A stretch of 10,022 bases of DNA from DATEAV01 sp964575425 (GTDB lineage: Bacteria; Chloroflexota; Anaerolineae; Anaerolineales; E44-bin32). The DNA is taken from NCBI GenBank assembly GCA_964575425.1, contig CAZNRD010000071.1, positions 1 through 10,022 of the forward strand, given 5' to 3'. Below are positions 1 through 5,818 of the stretch, in pieces. How positions within the stretch are numbered: the stretch's first letter is position 1; every line of letters begins with the position of its first letter. Under the pieces are notes generated by a model. The model ran no database searches, was not told the DNA's origin, and saw only the letters and a list, made by a program, of their open reading frames with translations. Position numbers and translations under genes: made by a program.

Positions 1-471
1 GCCCGGCGCCGCCGGGCGGTCGCGCTGCTCGAAAAAGGCCTGGGGGTAAGGGAGGTAGCCCGGAAGATCGGCTGCTCGCCCGCCTCCGTCAGCCGCTGGC
101 GGGCCGAGGTCCGGTTGGGAGGCCTGGATGCGCTTCGGGCCAAACCGGCCCCCGGCCGGCCGCCACGCTTGAGTGCCAAGCAACGGGCGAGGCTGCTGAA
201 ACTGCTCCTCCAGGGGGCCATGGCCCACGGGTACTCCACGGACCTGTGGACCCTGCCCCGGGTGGCCGAGATCATCGCCAAAACCTTCGGGGTCCGCTAC
301 CACCCCGCCCACGTCTGGAAGATCCTCCGCGGGGAGGGGTGGAGTTGTCAGAAACCAGAACGCCGCGCGCGGGAGCGAGACGAGGCGGCCATCCAGCGCT
401 GGCGGGCCCAGCGGTGGCCGCAGATAAAAAAACGCAAGAAGCGCCAGCAGGAGCATCGTGTTCGTCGATGA
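1..471 (+). CDS. IS630-family transposase, N-terminal frame (orfA), 5' partial
   Basis: The frame is open from base 1, so the true start lies left of the window. It encodes a helix-turn-helix DNA-binding region: residues translated from about 40-105 include VREVARKIGCSPASVSRW, typical of transposases that bind terminal repeats. A second winged-helix-like stretch follows with TLPRVAEII and HPAHVWKILRGEGWS, as in IS630 N-terminal domains. The frame stops at 469-471, just after an A-run at 426-432, while the catalytic part continues in another frame from about 428. Full-length IS630 proteins continue from RWPQIKK directly into the IVFVDESGF region, so orfA and orfB are two halves of one enzyme, joined by recoding or separated by a mutation. 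After the A-run this frame becomes a basic tail, probably without meaning. Confidence 0.85.
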   Translation, partial: ARRRRAVALLEKGLGVREVARKIGCSPASVSRWRAEVRLGGLDALRAKPAPGRPPRLSAKQRARLLKLLLQGAMAHGYSTDLWTLPRVAEIIAKTFGVRYHPAHVWKILRGEGWSCQKPERRARERDEAAIQRWRAQRWPQIKKRKKRQQEHRVRR

Positions 472-982
472 GAGCGGCTTCATGCTCCAGCCGGTGGTCC
501 GCCGCACCTGGGCGCCCCGCGGGCAGATGCCCGTTCTTCAGCAGTGGGACCGCCGCGACCGCCTTTCGACGATCAGCGCCCTCAGCGTGCCTCCCCGCCG
601 CCGCCGTTTCGGCCTGTACTTGGCCCTCTATCCCCACAATATCCGATCCGAAGAAGTCTTGCGGTTCCTTCAAGCGCTGCACCGACACCTTCCCCGCGGA
701 TTCACGCTCGTCTGGGACCGCCACCGACCTCACCGGGCAAAGCGTGTCCAGGCGTGGCTGGCCGCCCGGAAGCGGATCGTCGTCGAGTGGCTCCCGCCCT
801 ACGCTCCTGACCTCAACCCCGTGGAAGGTGTCTGGAGCCACACCAAGTACGGGGACCTGGCTAACTTTGCCCCTGACACTCTCCGGACACTTGAGCACGC
901 CGTCCTTACCTCGCTTTCCCAAACGCGTCGCCGACGGCATCTCTTCGAGGCGTTCTTTCACGGCGCCGGATTGGAATGGTGA
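428..982 (+). CDS. IS630-family transposase, catalytic frame (orfB, DDE domain)
   Basis: This is the catalytic half of the transposase, which cuts and joins DNA at the element ends. The frame opens after an in-frame TAA at 425-427 inside the A-run region; an independent start could be GTG at 458. Counted from that GTG, the first catalytic Asp is D4 in FVDESGF, the second is D87 in LVWDRHRPH, and the Glu is E123 in the hallmark PPYAPDLNPVE. Thirty-five residues separate D87 and E123, the normal IS630/Tc1-mariner range. The second motif reads DR where many members have DN. The domain ends normally at residue 174. Relative to orfA the frame is +1 (or -2), which fits slippage on A7 or a simple indel. 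Catalytic residues are intact, so the element could be active if the frames are joined. Confidence 0.87.
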   Translation, partial: KNARSASRSIVFVDESGFMLQPVVRRTWAPRGQMPVLQQWDRRDRLSTISALSVPPRRRRFGLYLALYPHNIRSEEVLRFLQALHRHLPRGFTLVWDRHRPHRAKRVQAWLAARKRIVVEWLPPYAPDLNPVEGVWSHTKYGDLANFAPDTLRTLEHAVLTSLSQTRRRRHLFEAFFHGAGLEW

Positions 983-1009
983 AGCGTACCATTGCTTATG
1001 CAAGGGTCA

Positions 1010-1582
1010 ATAGTCCAGGGCGTCGGCACACTCTCCGCATCCTCTATTCATGACCTTACATTGCTGACACTTGGCCCTCAGCTTCGTGGTGGCAAGCTGA
1101 ATGTCCTCGGGTCCAAGGCCACTCAGGAGGTATTCGACTTGATCAAGTCATTGATCAAGCCTGCCATCATCGAGGCGACGCCACAGAAGCTGGAGCTTCG
1201 CAACGCATCGGGGAGAACCGTGGTAGTCGAATTCGCTGCCGATCCAGATATCACAATCAGAGAAGTTCTGCCTTCTGGGGACTATAGAAACCTCGTCGCA
1301 ATCGAGATCAAGGGCGGACGCGATGTGTCAAACGTCCACAACAGGATTGGCGAGGCCGAGAAGAGCCACCAGAAGGCCCGCAAGGATGGTTTCACGGAGT
1401 GCTGGACCATCGTGGGCGTGGCGAAGCTGGACCTGGGCGTTGCCCAGAGGGAATCACCATCGACGGACCGGTTCCTCCAGATGGACGCCATCTCCTCACC
1501 AAGAGGAAGCCAATTCCCTCAGTTCCGTGAACGACTCCTAGCCCTGGTTGGCCTCCCCCTAATGAGCGCTGCCACGTCGTAA
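1010..1582 (+). pseudogene. Type II restriction endonuclease, XcyI/Cfr9I-like, N-terminally truncated
   Basis: This is the C-terminal part (about 190 residues) of a PD-(D/E)XK endonuclease. The catalytic core reads FAADPDI (candidate metal-binding Asp) followed by VAIEIKGG (E-x-K). Next comes a polar signature, GRDVSNVHNRIGEAEKSHQK, which I recognise from the XcyI family (enzymes of CCCGGG specificity). That family assignment is from memory; the PD-(D/E)XK reading is visible directly. Family members are about 330 residues with the core near the middle, so roughly the first 100-140 residues are missing. The same frame is open upstream only to the transposase stop at 980-982, with TTG 992 and ATG 998 as possible chance starts. 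The coding sequence is visibly less GC-rich than its neighbours, consistent with transfer. No partner methyltransferase of this type is in the window. Confidence 0.68.
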
Positions 1583-1772
1583 GGAGCCCAGTAGGCGAGT
1601 GAGGCCGGTCCATATCCCGAGAACAGACGCTTCCTGTGGTCGCCAAGTGGACCTACGCTGAATGCAGTCATGCGTGCCAGGGGGGGTAACCGGCTCGCGC
1701 TGAGGCATCCGGGATCGGCCCATGAGCTGGACACACGAGGGAGGCGCCCCATCTCTTCGCGTTCATCGCGTC

Positions 1773-2513
1773 TCATGGAGTCTGGGCCAGCAGGATCAAA
1801 CGCGGTGCACCGCGTCGGTAGCGTGAACCATCGTAGTCGCCCAGGAACCGTGTCGAGGCGAAGCCCGCGGCGCGCAAGAGCCGTCGGACCTCGCTCGGCC
1901 GGCGCAGGTAGAAGGTCGTCTGCACAGTCGTGCGCCGGACCAGGCCCTCGGGCTGGAGTTCGTCGTAGTGCCACTTGACTTCGACAACGCGGCCGTCGGG
2001 CGAGGGGGTCGACTCGGCGTACAGCTGCACCGGGTTCCCGCTCTCGGGCTCAATGAACGCAGCCAACGGTCCGTCCGATGCCGCCGGGAGTCCATGGCTT
2101 TCGCTGGGTGTGGGCAGCTCGGCCGCCAGGCGTCCGCGGCGCAGCAAGTGGCGGCGCGCGCAGGCCAGCATGGCGGCGGCGTCCGCGTCGTCGAGCTGGG
2201 CAAAGGTGTTGCAGGGCAGCAGGATAAGGGTGTAGCGACTTTCAAGGTTGAACGAGCGCAGGTCGCCGCAGTGAAGGCGCACGGAGTGGTGGGCGAGCCG
2301 GCGCGCCGCGCGCGAGAGCATCTGAGGGTCGCGGTCCAGTCCCTCAACCGAATGGCCCGAGGTGGCCAGGGCTGCGAGCACCCTGCCGGGGCCGCAGCCG
2401 AGTTCGAGGATGGGGCCACGCGCCTCTGCGGCCAGCGCGAACCAGAGAGGCAGATCCTCATGGAAGTCGGCGTGCTGTGCGTCGAAGAACCGCGGGAACT
2501 CCGGAGAGAACAT
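1773..2513 (-). CDS. Class I SAM-dependent methyltransferase
   Basis: This is a 246-residue soluble methyltransferase with a seven-strand Rossmann fold. Motif I is ILELGCGPGRV (residues 35-45), the SAM-binding glycine-rich loop. The acidic residue for the SAM ribose is D60 in VEGLDRD, the adenine-contacting stretch is HCGDLRSF (81-88), and LILLPCNTFAQL (about 96-107) is the post-beta4 region. A mainly beta C-terminal part (about 160-246) resembles small-molecule methyltransferases of the Methyltransf_25 type; the substrate cannot be read. ATG 2513 is preceded by AAGGAG three bases upstream. ATG 2528 (five more codons) is possible but has no ribosome-binding site. The gene diverges from tRNA-Pro. 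It does not look like the missing DNA methylase of the neighbouring restriction remnant: no NPPY or DPPY motif is present. Confidence 0.85.
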   Translation of the reverse strand: MFSPEFPRFFDAQHADFHEDLPLWFALAAEARGPILELGCGPGRVLAALATSGHSVEGLDRDPQMLSRAARRLAHHSVRLHCGDLRSFNLESRYTLILLPCNTFAQLDDADAAAMLACARRHLLRRGRLAAELPTPSESHGLPAASDGPLAAFIEPESGNPVQLYAESTPSPDGRVVEVKWHYDELQPEGLVRRTTVQTTFYLRRPSEVRRLLRAAGFASTRFLGDYDGSRYRRGAPRLILLAQTP

Positions 2514-2520
2514 CGTCTCC

Positions 2521-2549
2521 TTGACCATGGAAGGGGCGGCCATTATACT
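2521..2549 (+). promoter_or_regulatory. Sigma70-type promoter of tRNA-Pro
   Basis: TTGACC at 2521-2526 and TATACT at 2544-2549 are separated by exactly 17 bp. The predicted start near 2556 leaves about 4 nt before the mature tRNA 5' end, which RNase P would remove. Confidence 0.8.
2542..2547 (-). promoter_or_regulatory. -10 hexamer for the methyltransferase gene
   Basis: The minus strand reads TATAAT, a perfect consensus. Transcription would start near 2534, giving a leader of about 20 nt to ATG 2513 that contains the AAGGAG. No good -35 lies 16-18 bp upstream, where the tRNA-Pro gene begins. The hexamer overlaps the oppositely directed tRNA-Pro -10. Confidence 0.55.
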
Positions 2550-2559
2550 CGCCCTCGTT

Positions 2560-2632
2560 CGGGGTGTAGCGCAGCTGGCAGCGCACCGCGTTTGGGACGC
2601 GGGGGTCGGCGGTTCAAGTCCGCCCACCCCGA
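2560..2632 (+). tRNA. tRNA-Pro(TGG)
   Basis: A complete cloverleaf can be folded by eye. The acceptor CGGGGTG pairs with CACCCCG, with discriminator A at 2632. The D-stem is GCGC/GCGC, the anticodon stem CCGCG/CGCGG and the loop TTTGGGA with anticodon TGG at 2593-2595. The T-arm is GGCGG-TTCAAGT-CCGCC. The C1-G72 start and A73 are bacterial tRNA-Pro identity features. CCA is not encoded; CTGA follows, so a CCA-adding enzyme is needed. Confidence 0.97.
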
Positions 2633-2640
2633 CTGACATT

Positions 2641-2661
2641 GGCCGTCTGTGCAGGACGGCC
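2641..2661 (+). terminator. Hairpin after tRNA-Pro
   Basis: GGCCGTC and GACGGCC form a perfect 7-bp stem with a 7-nt loop, beginning 9 nt after the tRNA. No T-tract follows, so it may act as a processing or pausing structure rather than a classical intrinsic terminator. Confidence 0.4.
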
Positions 2662-2726
2662 CGCATCGAGCAAGCACCGCAACCATGCCGGGAGTTCGGC
2701 TCTCCTCCAAAAGCAGAAAGCTGGAT

Positions 2727-3014
2727 ATGGTGATCGAGGCAGTGCGCGTGGGCCCTGAGGACGGCCGCCTGCAGTTGGCCCGCGGCTACGAGCGGCGCGG
2801 CCATGTCTGGAGCGACGTCGTCCTCTTCACAGGTCAGGATCTGGTGGAGCGCCTACGGGGAGGGGCACGGGTGGCTGTCGGCCGGATGAAGGACGTGCCC
2901 GGCGATTTCGAGGTGCAAGCCAGGGTGTGGCTCCGGCAAGCGGACGGAACGGAGTTCCTGGTCGCCGGCGAAGACATTGGCCGAGGCGACCGGCTGCCCG
3001 CCCCGCTGTTCTAG
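2727..3014 (+). CDS. Small protein of unknown function
   Basis: I do not recognise this 95-residue protein. The frame has coding character: GC-rich third positions, a balanced mix of charged and hydrophobic residues, and no low-complexity stretch. The sequence alternates short hydrophobic and charged runs, for example MVIEAVRVGPEDGRLQLARGY at the start, GARVAVGRMKDVPGDFEVQA in the middle and EDIGRGDRLPAPLF at the end, suggesting a small all-beta barrel. There is no signal peptide or membrane segment. ATG 2727 is chosen because the beta-rich region begins there, but its ribosome-binding site is weak. ATG 2685 would add 14 residues with no better site. It may be expressed by read-through from tRNA-Pro. 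An artefactual ORF is possible but less likely. Confidence 0.55.
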   Translation: MVIEAVRVGPEDGRLQLARGYERRGHVWSDVVLFTGQDLVERLRGGARVAVGRMKDVPGDFEVQARVWLRQADGTEFLVAGEDIGRGDRLPAPLF

Positions 3015-3187
3015 GAGACCCGCTTGGCTACCTTTCGCTGAGGGAGCGCCCGCCGAGCAGAGGTGAGGGTCTGCGGCTGGGAACAAAGCCCAATCAGTCC
3101 TGTCGAGGACGAATGCGCCGAGGTCGATCGCGCGCTGGCATGAGAGGGCTGGCAGCAGGGAGAAGGCAGCGCGCTGATCCTGCATGG

Positions 3188-3193
3188 TAGAAT
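3188..3193 (+). promoter_or_regulatory. Possible -10 of tRNA-Gly
   Basis: TAGAAT lies 10 nt before the tRNA-Gly 5' end, and the identical hexamer sits upstream of the CAT tRNA. No convincing -35 is present 16-18 bp upstream. Confidence 0.4.
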
Positions 3194-3203
3194 CCCGAGA
3201 GCC

Positions 3204-3275
3204 GCGGGCGTGGCCAAGTGGTAAGGCATCAGCCTTCCAAGCTGATATCCGCGGGTTCGAATCCCGTCGCCCGCT
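3204..3275 (+). tRNA. tRNA-Gly(TCC)
   Basis: The acceptor GCGGGCG pairs with CGCCCGC, with discriminator T at 3275. The D-stem is GCC/GGC. The anticodon stem is TCAGC/GCTGA and the loop CTTCCAA, with anticodon TCC at 3236-3238. The T-arm is GCGGG-TTCGAAT-CCCGT with one G-T pair. CCA is not encoded. It would read GGA and GGG codons. Confidence 0.97.
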
Positions 3276-3280
3276 CTGAA

Positions 3281-3311
3281 CGCAGGGCCTCGCATCGCGG
3301 GAGGCCCTGCG
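3281..3311 (+). terminator. Strong GC-rich hairpin after tRNA-Gly
   Basis: CGCAGGGCCTC and GAGGCCCTGCG form a perfect 11-bp stem with a 9-nt loop, starting 6 nt after the tRNA. It is the right size and place for a terminator, but the following bases (CCGCGATTC) contain no T-tract. It separates tRNA-Gly from the next tRNA, which has its own promoter. Confidence 0.55.
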
Positions 3312-3393
3312 CCGCGATTCTGGGACCCTGGCTGGAAAGGGCCTTGCATCCGGGCGTGAGGCGCCTGCCCAGAAGATGGCAGCCAGACAGGCG

Positions 3394-3422
3394 TTGGAGC
3401 CCGGGCGGCGTTGCGATAGAAT
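3394..3422 (+). promoter_or_regulatory. Sigma70-type promoter of the CAT-anticodon tRNA
   Basis: TTGGAG at 3394-3399 and TAGAAT at 3417-3422 have a 17-bp spacer. The predicted start near 3429 lies just upstream of the mature tRNA at 3431. Confidence 0.7.
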
Positions 3423-3430
3423 ACCCGCAG

Positions 3431-3503
3431 GGGCCCGTAGCTCAGGGGTTAGAGCAGCCGGCTCATAACCGGGTGGTCGCAGGTTCGAATCCTGCCGGGC
3501 CCA
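3431..3503 (+). tRNA. tRNA with anticodon CAT: elongator Met or Ile2
   Basis: The acceptor GGGCCCG pairs with CGGGCCC, with discriminator A at 3503. The D-stem is GCTC/GAGC. The anticodon loop is CTCATAA, with CAT at 3464-3466. The T-arm is GCAGG-TTCGAAT-CCTGC. The paired G1-C72 excludes the initiator tRNA. The variable loop TGGTC and the C4-G69/C5-G68 pairs resemble tRNA-Ile2, in which TilS converts C34 to lysidine, but elongator tRNA-Met of some GC-rich bacteria looks similar. The top of the anticodon stem (27-43) is a G-G mismatch. CCA is not encoded. Confidence 0.93.
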
Positions 3504-3621
3504 TTCCTCGGTGTTCCCCCGCGTCTTCCTCGACATGTCCCTCACTTGGCAGATTCCGGCCTTCGGCGCCGTCACTCTCTTGCGGGACGGGGGTCAGGGA
3601 TTTGGCGGCGGGTCGGAACGG

Positions 3622-3633
3622 TGCCACGTGGCA
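3622..3633. repeat. Perfect 12-nt palindrome upstream of the kinase-like gene
   Basis: TGCCACGTGGCA is fully self-complementary and lies 15 bp before the -35 element of the kinase-like gene. Size and position would fit a dimeric regulator site, but no known operator is matched. Confidence 0.35.
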
Positions 3634-3648
3634 TCGACGCCCGCCCAG

Positions 3649-3677
3649 TTGCCGCGCAGGCGTGGGCCATCGATAAT
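3649..3677 (+). promoter_or_regulatory. Promoter of the kinase-like gene, leaderless
   Basis: TTGCCG at 3649-3654 and GATAAT at 3672-3677 have a 17-bp spacer. Seven bases after the -10 comes ATG 3685, so transcription would start on or next to the start codon. No Shine-Dalgarno is present, consistent with a leaderless mRNA. Confidence 0.6.
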
Positions 3678-3684
3678 ACGAGCG

Positions 3685-4317
3685 ATGGCCGGCAAGCTCT
3701 GCCCCAAGATAATCCTGGAAGGAACCCGGCTCACGCTCAAGACCGAGATCGCTCTCGGCTTAAATGATCATCCGCGCATCGTCGGCCCGCGCAAGTATCG
3801 CTATCCCTCGCCTCTCATCTCCGCCGAGTGGTGCGCCTTCACCAACCATCCCTGGGGCCGCGGCTTGATCAACTTCGATCCGGAGGAAGAAGCGTTGGCG
3901 CTGGAGACCTACCGGACATGGCTGCGCCTGTTCGAACTCCAGCGGTACTACTCATGGATCATCGACCGGTTTCATCTCTCGACGCGAGTCTATCAACTCA
4001 CGGCGAGGGGGAAAGACTACGATTTCCGCTGGCTCGAGGACGGCTTGGCCGCCCTGGGCTTCCACCTCGTGCTGTGCGTCCGGCAGGCTGAGACCTTTGA
4101 GGCGGCGCGCCGCGAGCGTCTCAAGGTCTCTGGCAATCCAGGCCAGTACGATGACCTGGAGGTGTTCGTGCGGGAGCAGGACCTCTTCCGCCGCCTCGCG
4201 TCGGAGTCGGTCCTGACGAAGAAGGAGGTCGATGTCATCGACAACGATGTGACGCGCGCGGTCGAGTGCATTGCTGACTGGATGACGGAAACAGGAGAAC
4301 TGTGGGCCCCTGTCTGA
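3685..4317 (+). CDS. Thymidylate-kinase-like P-loop protein with degenerate Walker A
   Basis: This 210-residue protein has the layout and length of the dTMP kinase / deoxynucleoside kinase superfamily. The first strand runs KIILEG. A P-loop position follows as GTRLTLKTE (residues 13-21): the terminal Lys-Thr is kept, but the Gly before it is Leu. The DR(Y/H) motif appears as IIDRFHLS (92-99), the LID-type arginines as RRERLK (142-147), and FVREQDLF (161-168) matches the REQ region of such kinases. No signal peptide or membrane segment is present. It may phosphorylate a nucleotide with an unusual P-loop, or bind nucleotides without catalysis. ATG 3685 is chosen because of the promoter spacing; the frame is open further upstream, but that part looks non-coding. 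The GH1 gene begins 75 nt downstream. Confidence 0.7.
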   Translation: MAGKLCPKIILEGTRLTLKTEIALGLNDHPRIVGPRKYRYPSPLISAEWCAFTNHPWGRGLINFDPEEEALALETYRTWLRLFELQRYYSWIIDRFHLSTRVYQLTARGKDYDFRWLEDGLAALGFHLVLCVRQAETFEAARRERLKVSGNPGQYDDLEVFVREQDLFRRLASESVLTKKEVDVIDNDVTRAVECIADWMTETGELWAPV

Positions 4318-4380
4318 AGGCAGAGTTGACGCAAGAAGGGCCTGGCGGGGTGGCGCTGGCAGCATAGCCCTCACACCACA

Positions 4381-4386
4381 AGGAGG
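4381..4386 (+). promoter_or_regulatory. Ribosome-binding site of the GH1 gene
   Basis: AGGAGG, a full consensus, lies 6 nt before ATG 4393 and fixes that start. Confidence 0.85.
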
Positions 4387-4392
4387 CTGAGC

Positions 4393-5769
4393 ATGACGAC
4401 AAACCTATCTGCGCGCTTTCCGGACGGATTCCTTTGGGGCACGGCCACCTCTGCCTACCAGATCGAAGGGGGGGTGAGCGAGGATGGCCGGGGTCTGTCG
4501 ATTTGGGACGCCTTCAGCCACACGCCGGGCAAGACCTACCAGGGTCACACGGGCGATGTGGCCGCCGACCACTATCACCGCTGGCTGCAAGACGTCGACA
4601 TCATGAGCGAACTTGGGCTGAAGGCGTATCGCTTCTCCGTCTCCTGGCCGCGGGTGTTCCCCCAGGGGACGGGCGCTGTGAATCCGAAGGGTCTTGCCTT
4701 CTACGAGCGCCTGGTGGAAGCGCTCCTGGCGCGCGGCATCGAACCCGTGCTTACGCTCTTCCATTGGGACCTGCCCCAGGCCCTGGAGGACCGCGGCGGC
4801 TGGCCGAACCGTGACACGGCCCTGCGTTTTGCCGACTACGCCGCTGCCGTCGCCGACCGGCTCCACGACCGGGTTCGCTACTGGATCACCCACAATGAGC
4901 CTTTCGTCGCGGCTGCTCTCGGCCACCTGACAGGCGAACATGCACCGGGGCTGCAGGACCCGGTGGCCGCGCTGCGCGCCGCGCACCACCTACTGCTCTC
5001 TCACGGCCTGGCGGTCGAAGCGCTGCGAGCCCGGCTGCCGGCCTGCGCCCGTGTGGGGATCACGCTCAACCTTTCGCCGGTCCATCCGGCCTCGGACGCC
5101 GAGCAGGACCGTCTGGCCGCCGTCCGCTACGATGGCGTCCTCAACCGCATGGTGCTCGACCCCCTTTTCCTTGGGCGATACCCGCAGGATCTCGTGTCCG
5201 CCTTTGGCTCGCTGTTCCCAGCGCCCGATGCCGGGGACCTGCAGAAGATTGCGGCGCGCATCGATTTCGTCGGTGTCAACTACTACAGCCGCAGCGTAGT
5301 GCGCCACGACCCGCAGGGCCCGCTGTTTGAGGCTAGCCAGGTTCAGCCCGAAGGCAGCGAGTATTCGCAGATGTGGGAGATCTATCCGCCCGGAATGCAC
5401 GAGCTCCTGACGCGCGTCTGGAACGACTATGGGAAGACCCACCCGGCCCTCCGGCTGCTGGTGACCGAAAATGGCGTCCCTGTCGCCGACGCGCCAGACC
5501 TCGACGGCCGGGTGCGTGACCGAAGGCGCATCGACTACCTCCGGGATCACATCCTCCAGGTTCACCGGGCCCTCGAGGAAGGGGTGCCGCTGGATGGGTA
5601 CTTCGTCTGGTCCCTCCTTGACAATTTTGAGTGGGCCCATGGCTATCGCATGCGCTTCGGCCTGGTGTATGTGGATTTCGATACGCAGGTGCGCATGATC
5701 AAGGACAGCGGTCATTGGTTCGCCCGAGTGATTGAGGCCAATGGAATACGAACCGACGAGGCAATGTGA
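4393..5769 (+). CDS. Glycoside hydrolase family 1 beta-glucosidase-type enzyme
   Basis: This 458-residue protein is a complete GH1 (beta/alpha)8 barrel that hydrolyses terminal beta-linked sugars with retention. The N-terminal signature is FLWGTATSAYQIEGG (13-27). The acid/base is E169 in THNEP and the nucleophile E359 in VTENG. Sugar-binding residues at the -1 subsite are Q23, H124 (FHWDLP), N168, Y298 (VNYYSR), W406, E413 and W414 (VWSLLDNFEWAHGY). Length and spacing are normal for bacterial BglA-type enzymes. There is no signal peptide, so it acts in the cytoplasm on imported disaccharides or glycosides. E413 favours non-phosphorylated substrates over 6-phospho-glycosides; gluco versus galacto preference cannot be read. 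The flippase-like gene starts 49 nt downstream on the same strand, suggesting co-transcription. Confidence 0.96.
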   Translation: MTTNLSARFPDGFLWGTATSAYQIEGGVSEDGRGLSIWDAFSHTPGKTYQGHTGDVAADHYHRWLQDVDIMSELGLKAYRFSVSWPRVFPQGTGAVNPKGLAFYERLVEALLARGIEPVLTLFHWDLPQALEDRGGWPNRDTALRFADYAAAVADRLHDRVRYWITHNEPFVAAALGHLTGEHAPGLQDPVAALRAAHHLLLSHGLAVEALRARLPACARVGITLNLSPVHPASDAEQDRLAAVRYDGVLNRMVLDPLFLGRYPQDLVSAFGSLFPAPDAGDLQKIAARIDFVGVNYYSRSVVRHDPQGPLFEASQVQPEGSEYSQMWEIYPPGMHELLTRVWNDYGKTHPALRLLVTENGVPVADAPDLDGRVRDRRRIDYLRDHILQVHRALEEGVPLDGYFVWSLLDNFEWAHGYRMRFGLVYVDFDTQVRMIKDSGHWFARVIEANGIRTDEAM

Positions 5770-5805
5770 CCCGCGTCGAGGGCGAAGCCTGTCAAGACTG
5801 CACGC

Positions 5806-5815
5806 AAGGAGGAGG
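5806..5815 (+). promoter_or_regulatory. Ribosome-binding site deciding the TTG start of the flippase gene
   Basis: AAGGAGGAGG lies immediately before TTG 5819; the first GGAGG is 6 nt from it. An upstream in-frame TTG at 5732 inside the GH1 gene lacks such a site. Confidence 0.8.
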
Positions 5816-5818
5816 ACC

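Larger units (their letters stand above)
1..1012 (+). mobile_element. IS630-family insertion sequence, left part outside the window
   Basis: This entry covers the transposase reading frames plus the short right-hand non-coding end. The left end is cut by the window edge, so inverted repeats cannot be compared. The right boundary is an estimate: IS630/Tc1-mariner elements insert at TA, and the TA at 1011-1012 follows the transposase stop by about 30 nt and lies where an unrelated coding frame (a restriction endonuclease) takes over. The family call is firm from the transposase; the exact end is uncertain. Confidence 0.8.

Noticed and set aside
246..1013. Other open frames across the transposase, on both strands
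   Set aside because: They show no recognisable domain and have biased, repetitive composition; they are GC-driven shadows of the transposase.
2514..2804. N-terminal extension of the minus-strand methyltransferase frame
   Set aside because: It runs antisense through the tRNA-Pro gene. The methyltransferase fold begins after 2513, where AAGGAG supports the start.
3015..3203. Riboswitch or T-box leader before tRNA-Gly
   Set aside because: Only a 5-bp hairpin near 3100 was seen; no T-box core or other known riboswitch signature.
2853..3575. Long minus-strand open frame across the small gene and two tRNAs
   Set aside because: It is antisense to two complete cloverleaf tRNAs and to a better-supported frame; the open frame is explained by high GC.
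3511..3684. Extended N-terminus of the kinase-like protein
   Set aside because: The extension begins right after a tRNA, looks non-coding and would contain the promoter; the kinase fold starts after ATG 3685.
5732..5818. Upstream TTG start of the flippase gene inside the GH1 gene
   Set aside because: TTG 5819 has a strong Shine-Dalgarno and is followed directly by a standard signal peptide; the upstream extension is charged and overlaps GH1.
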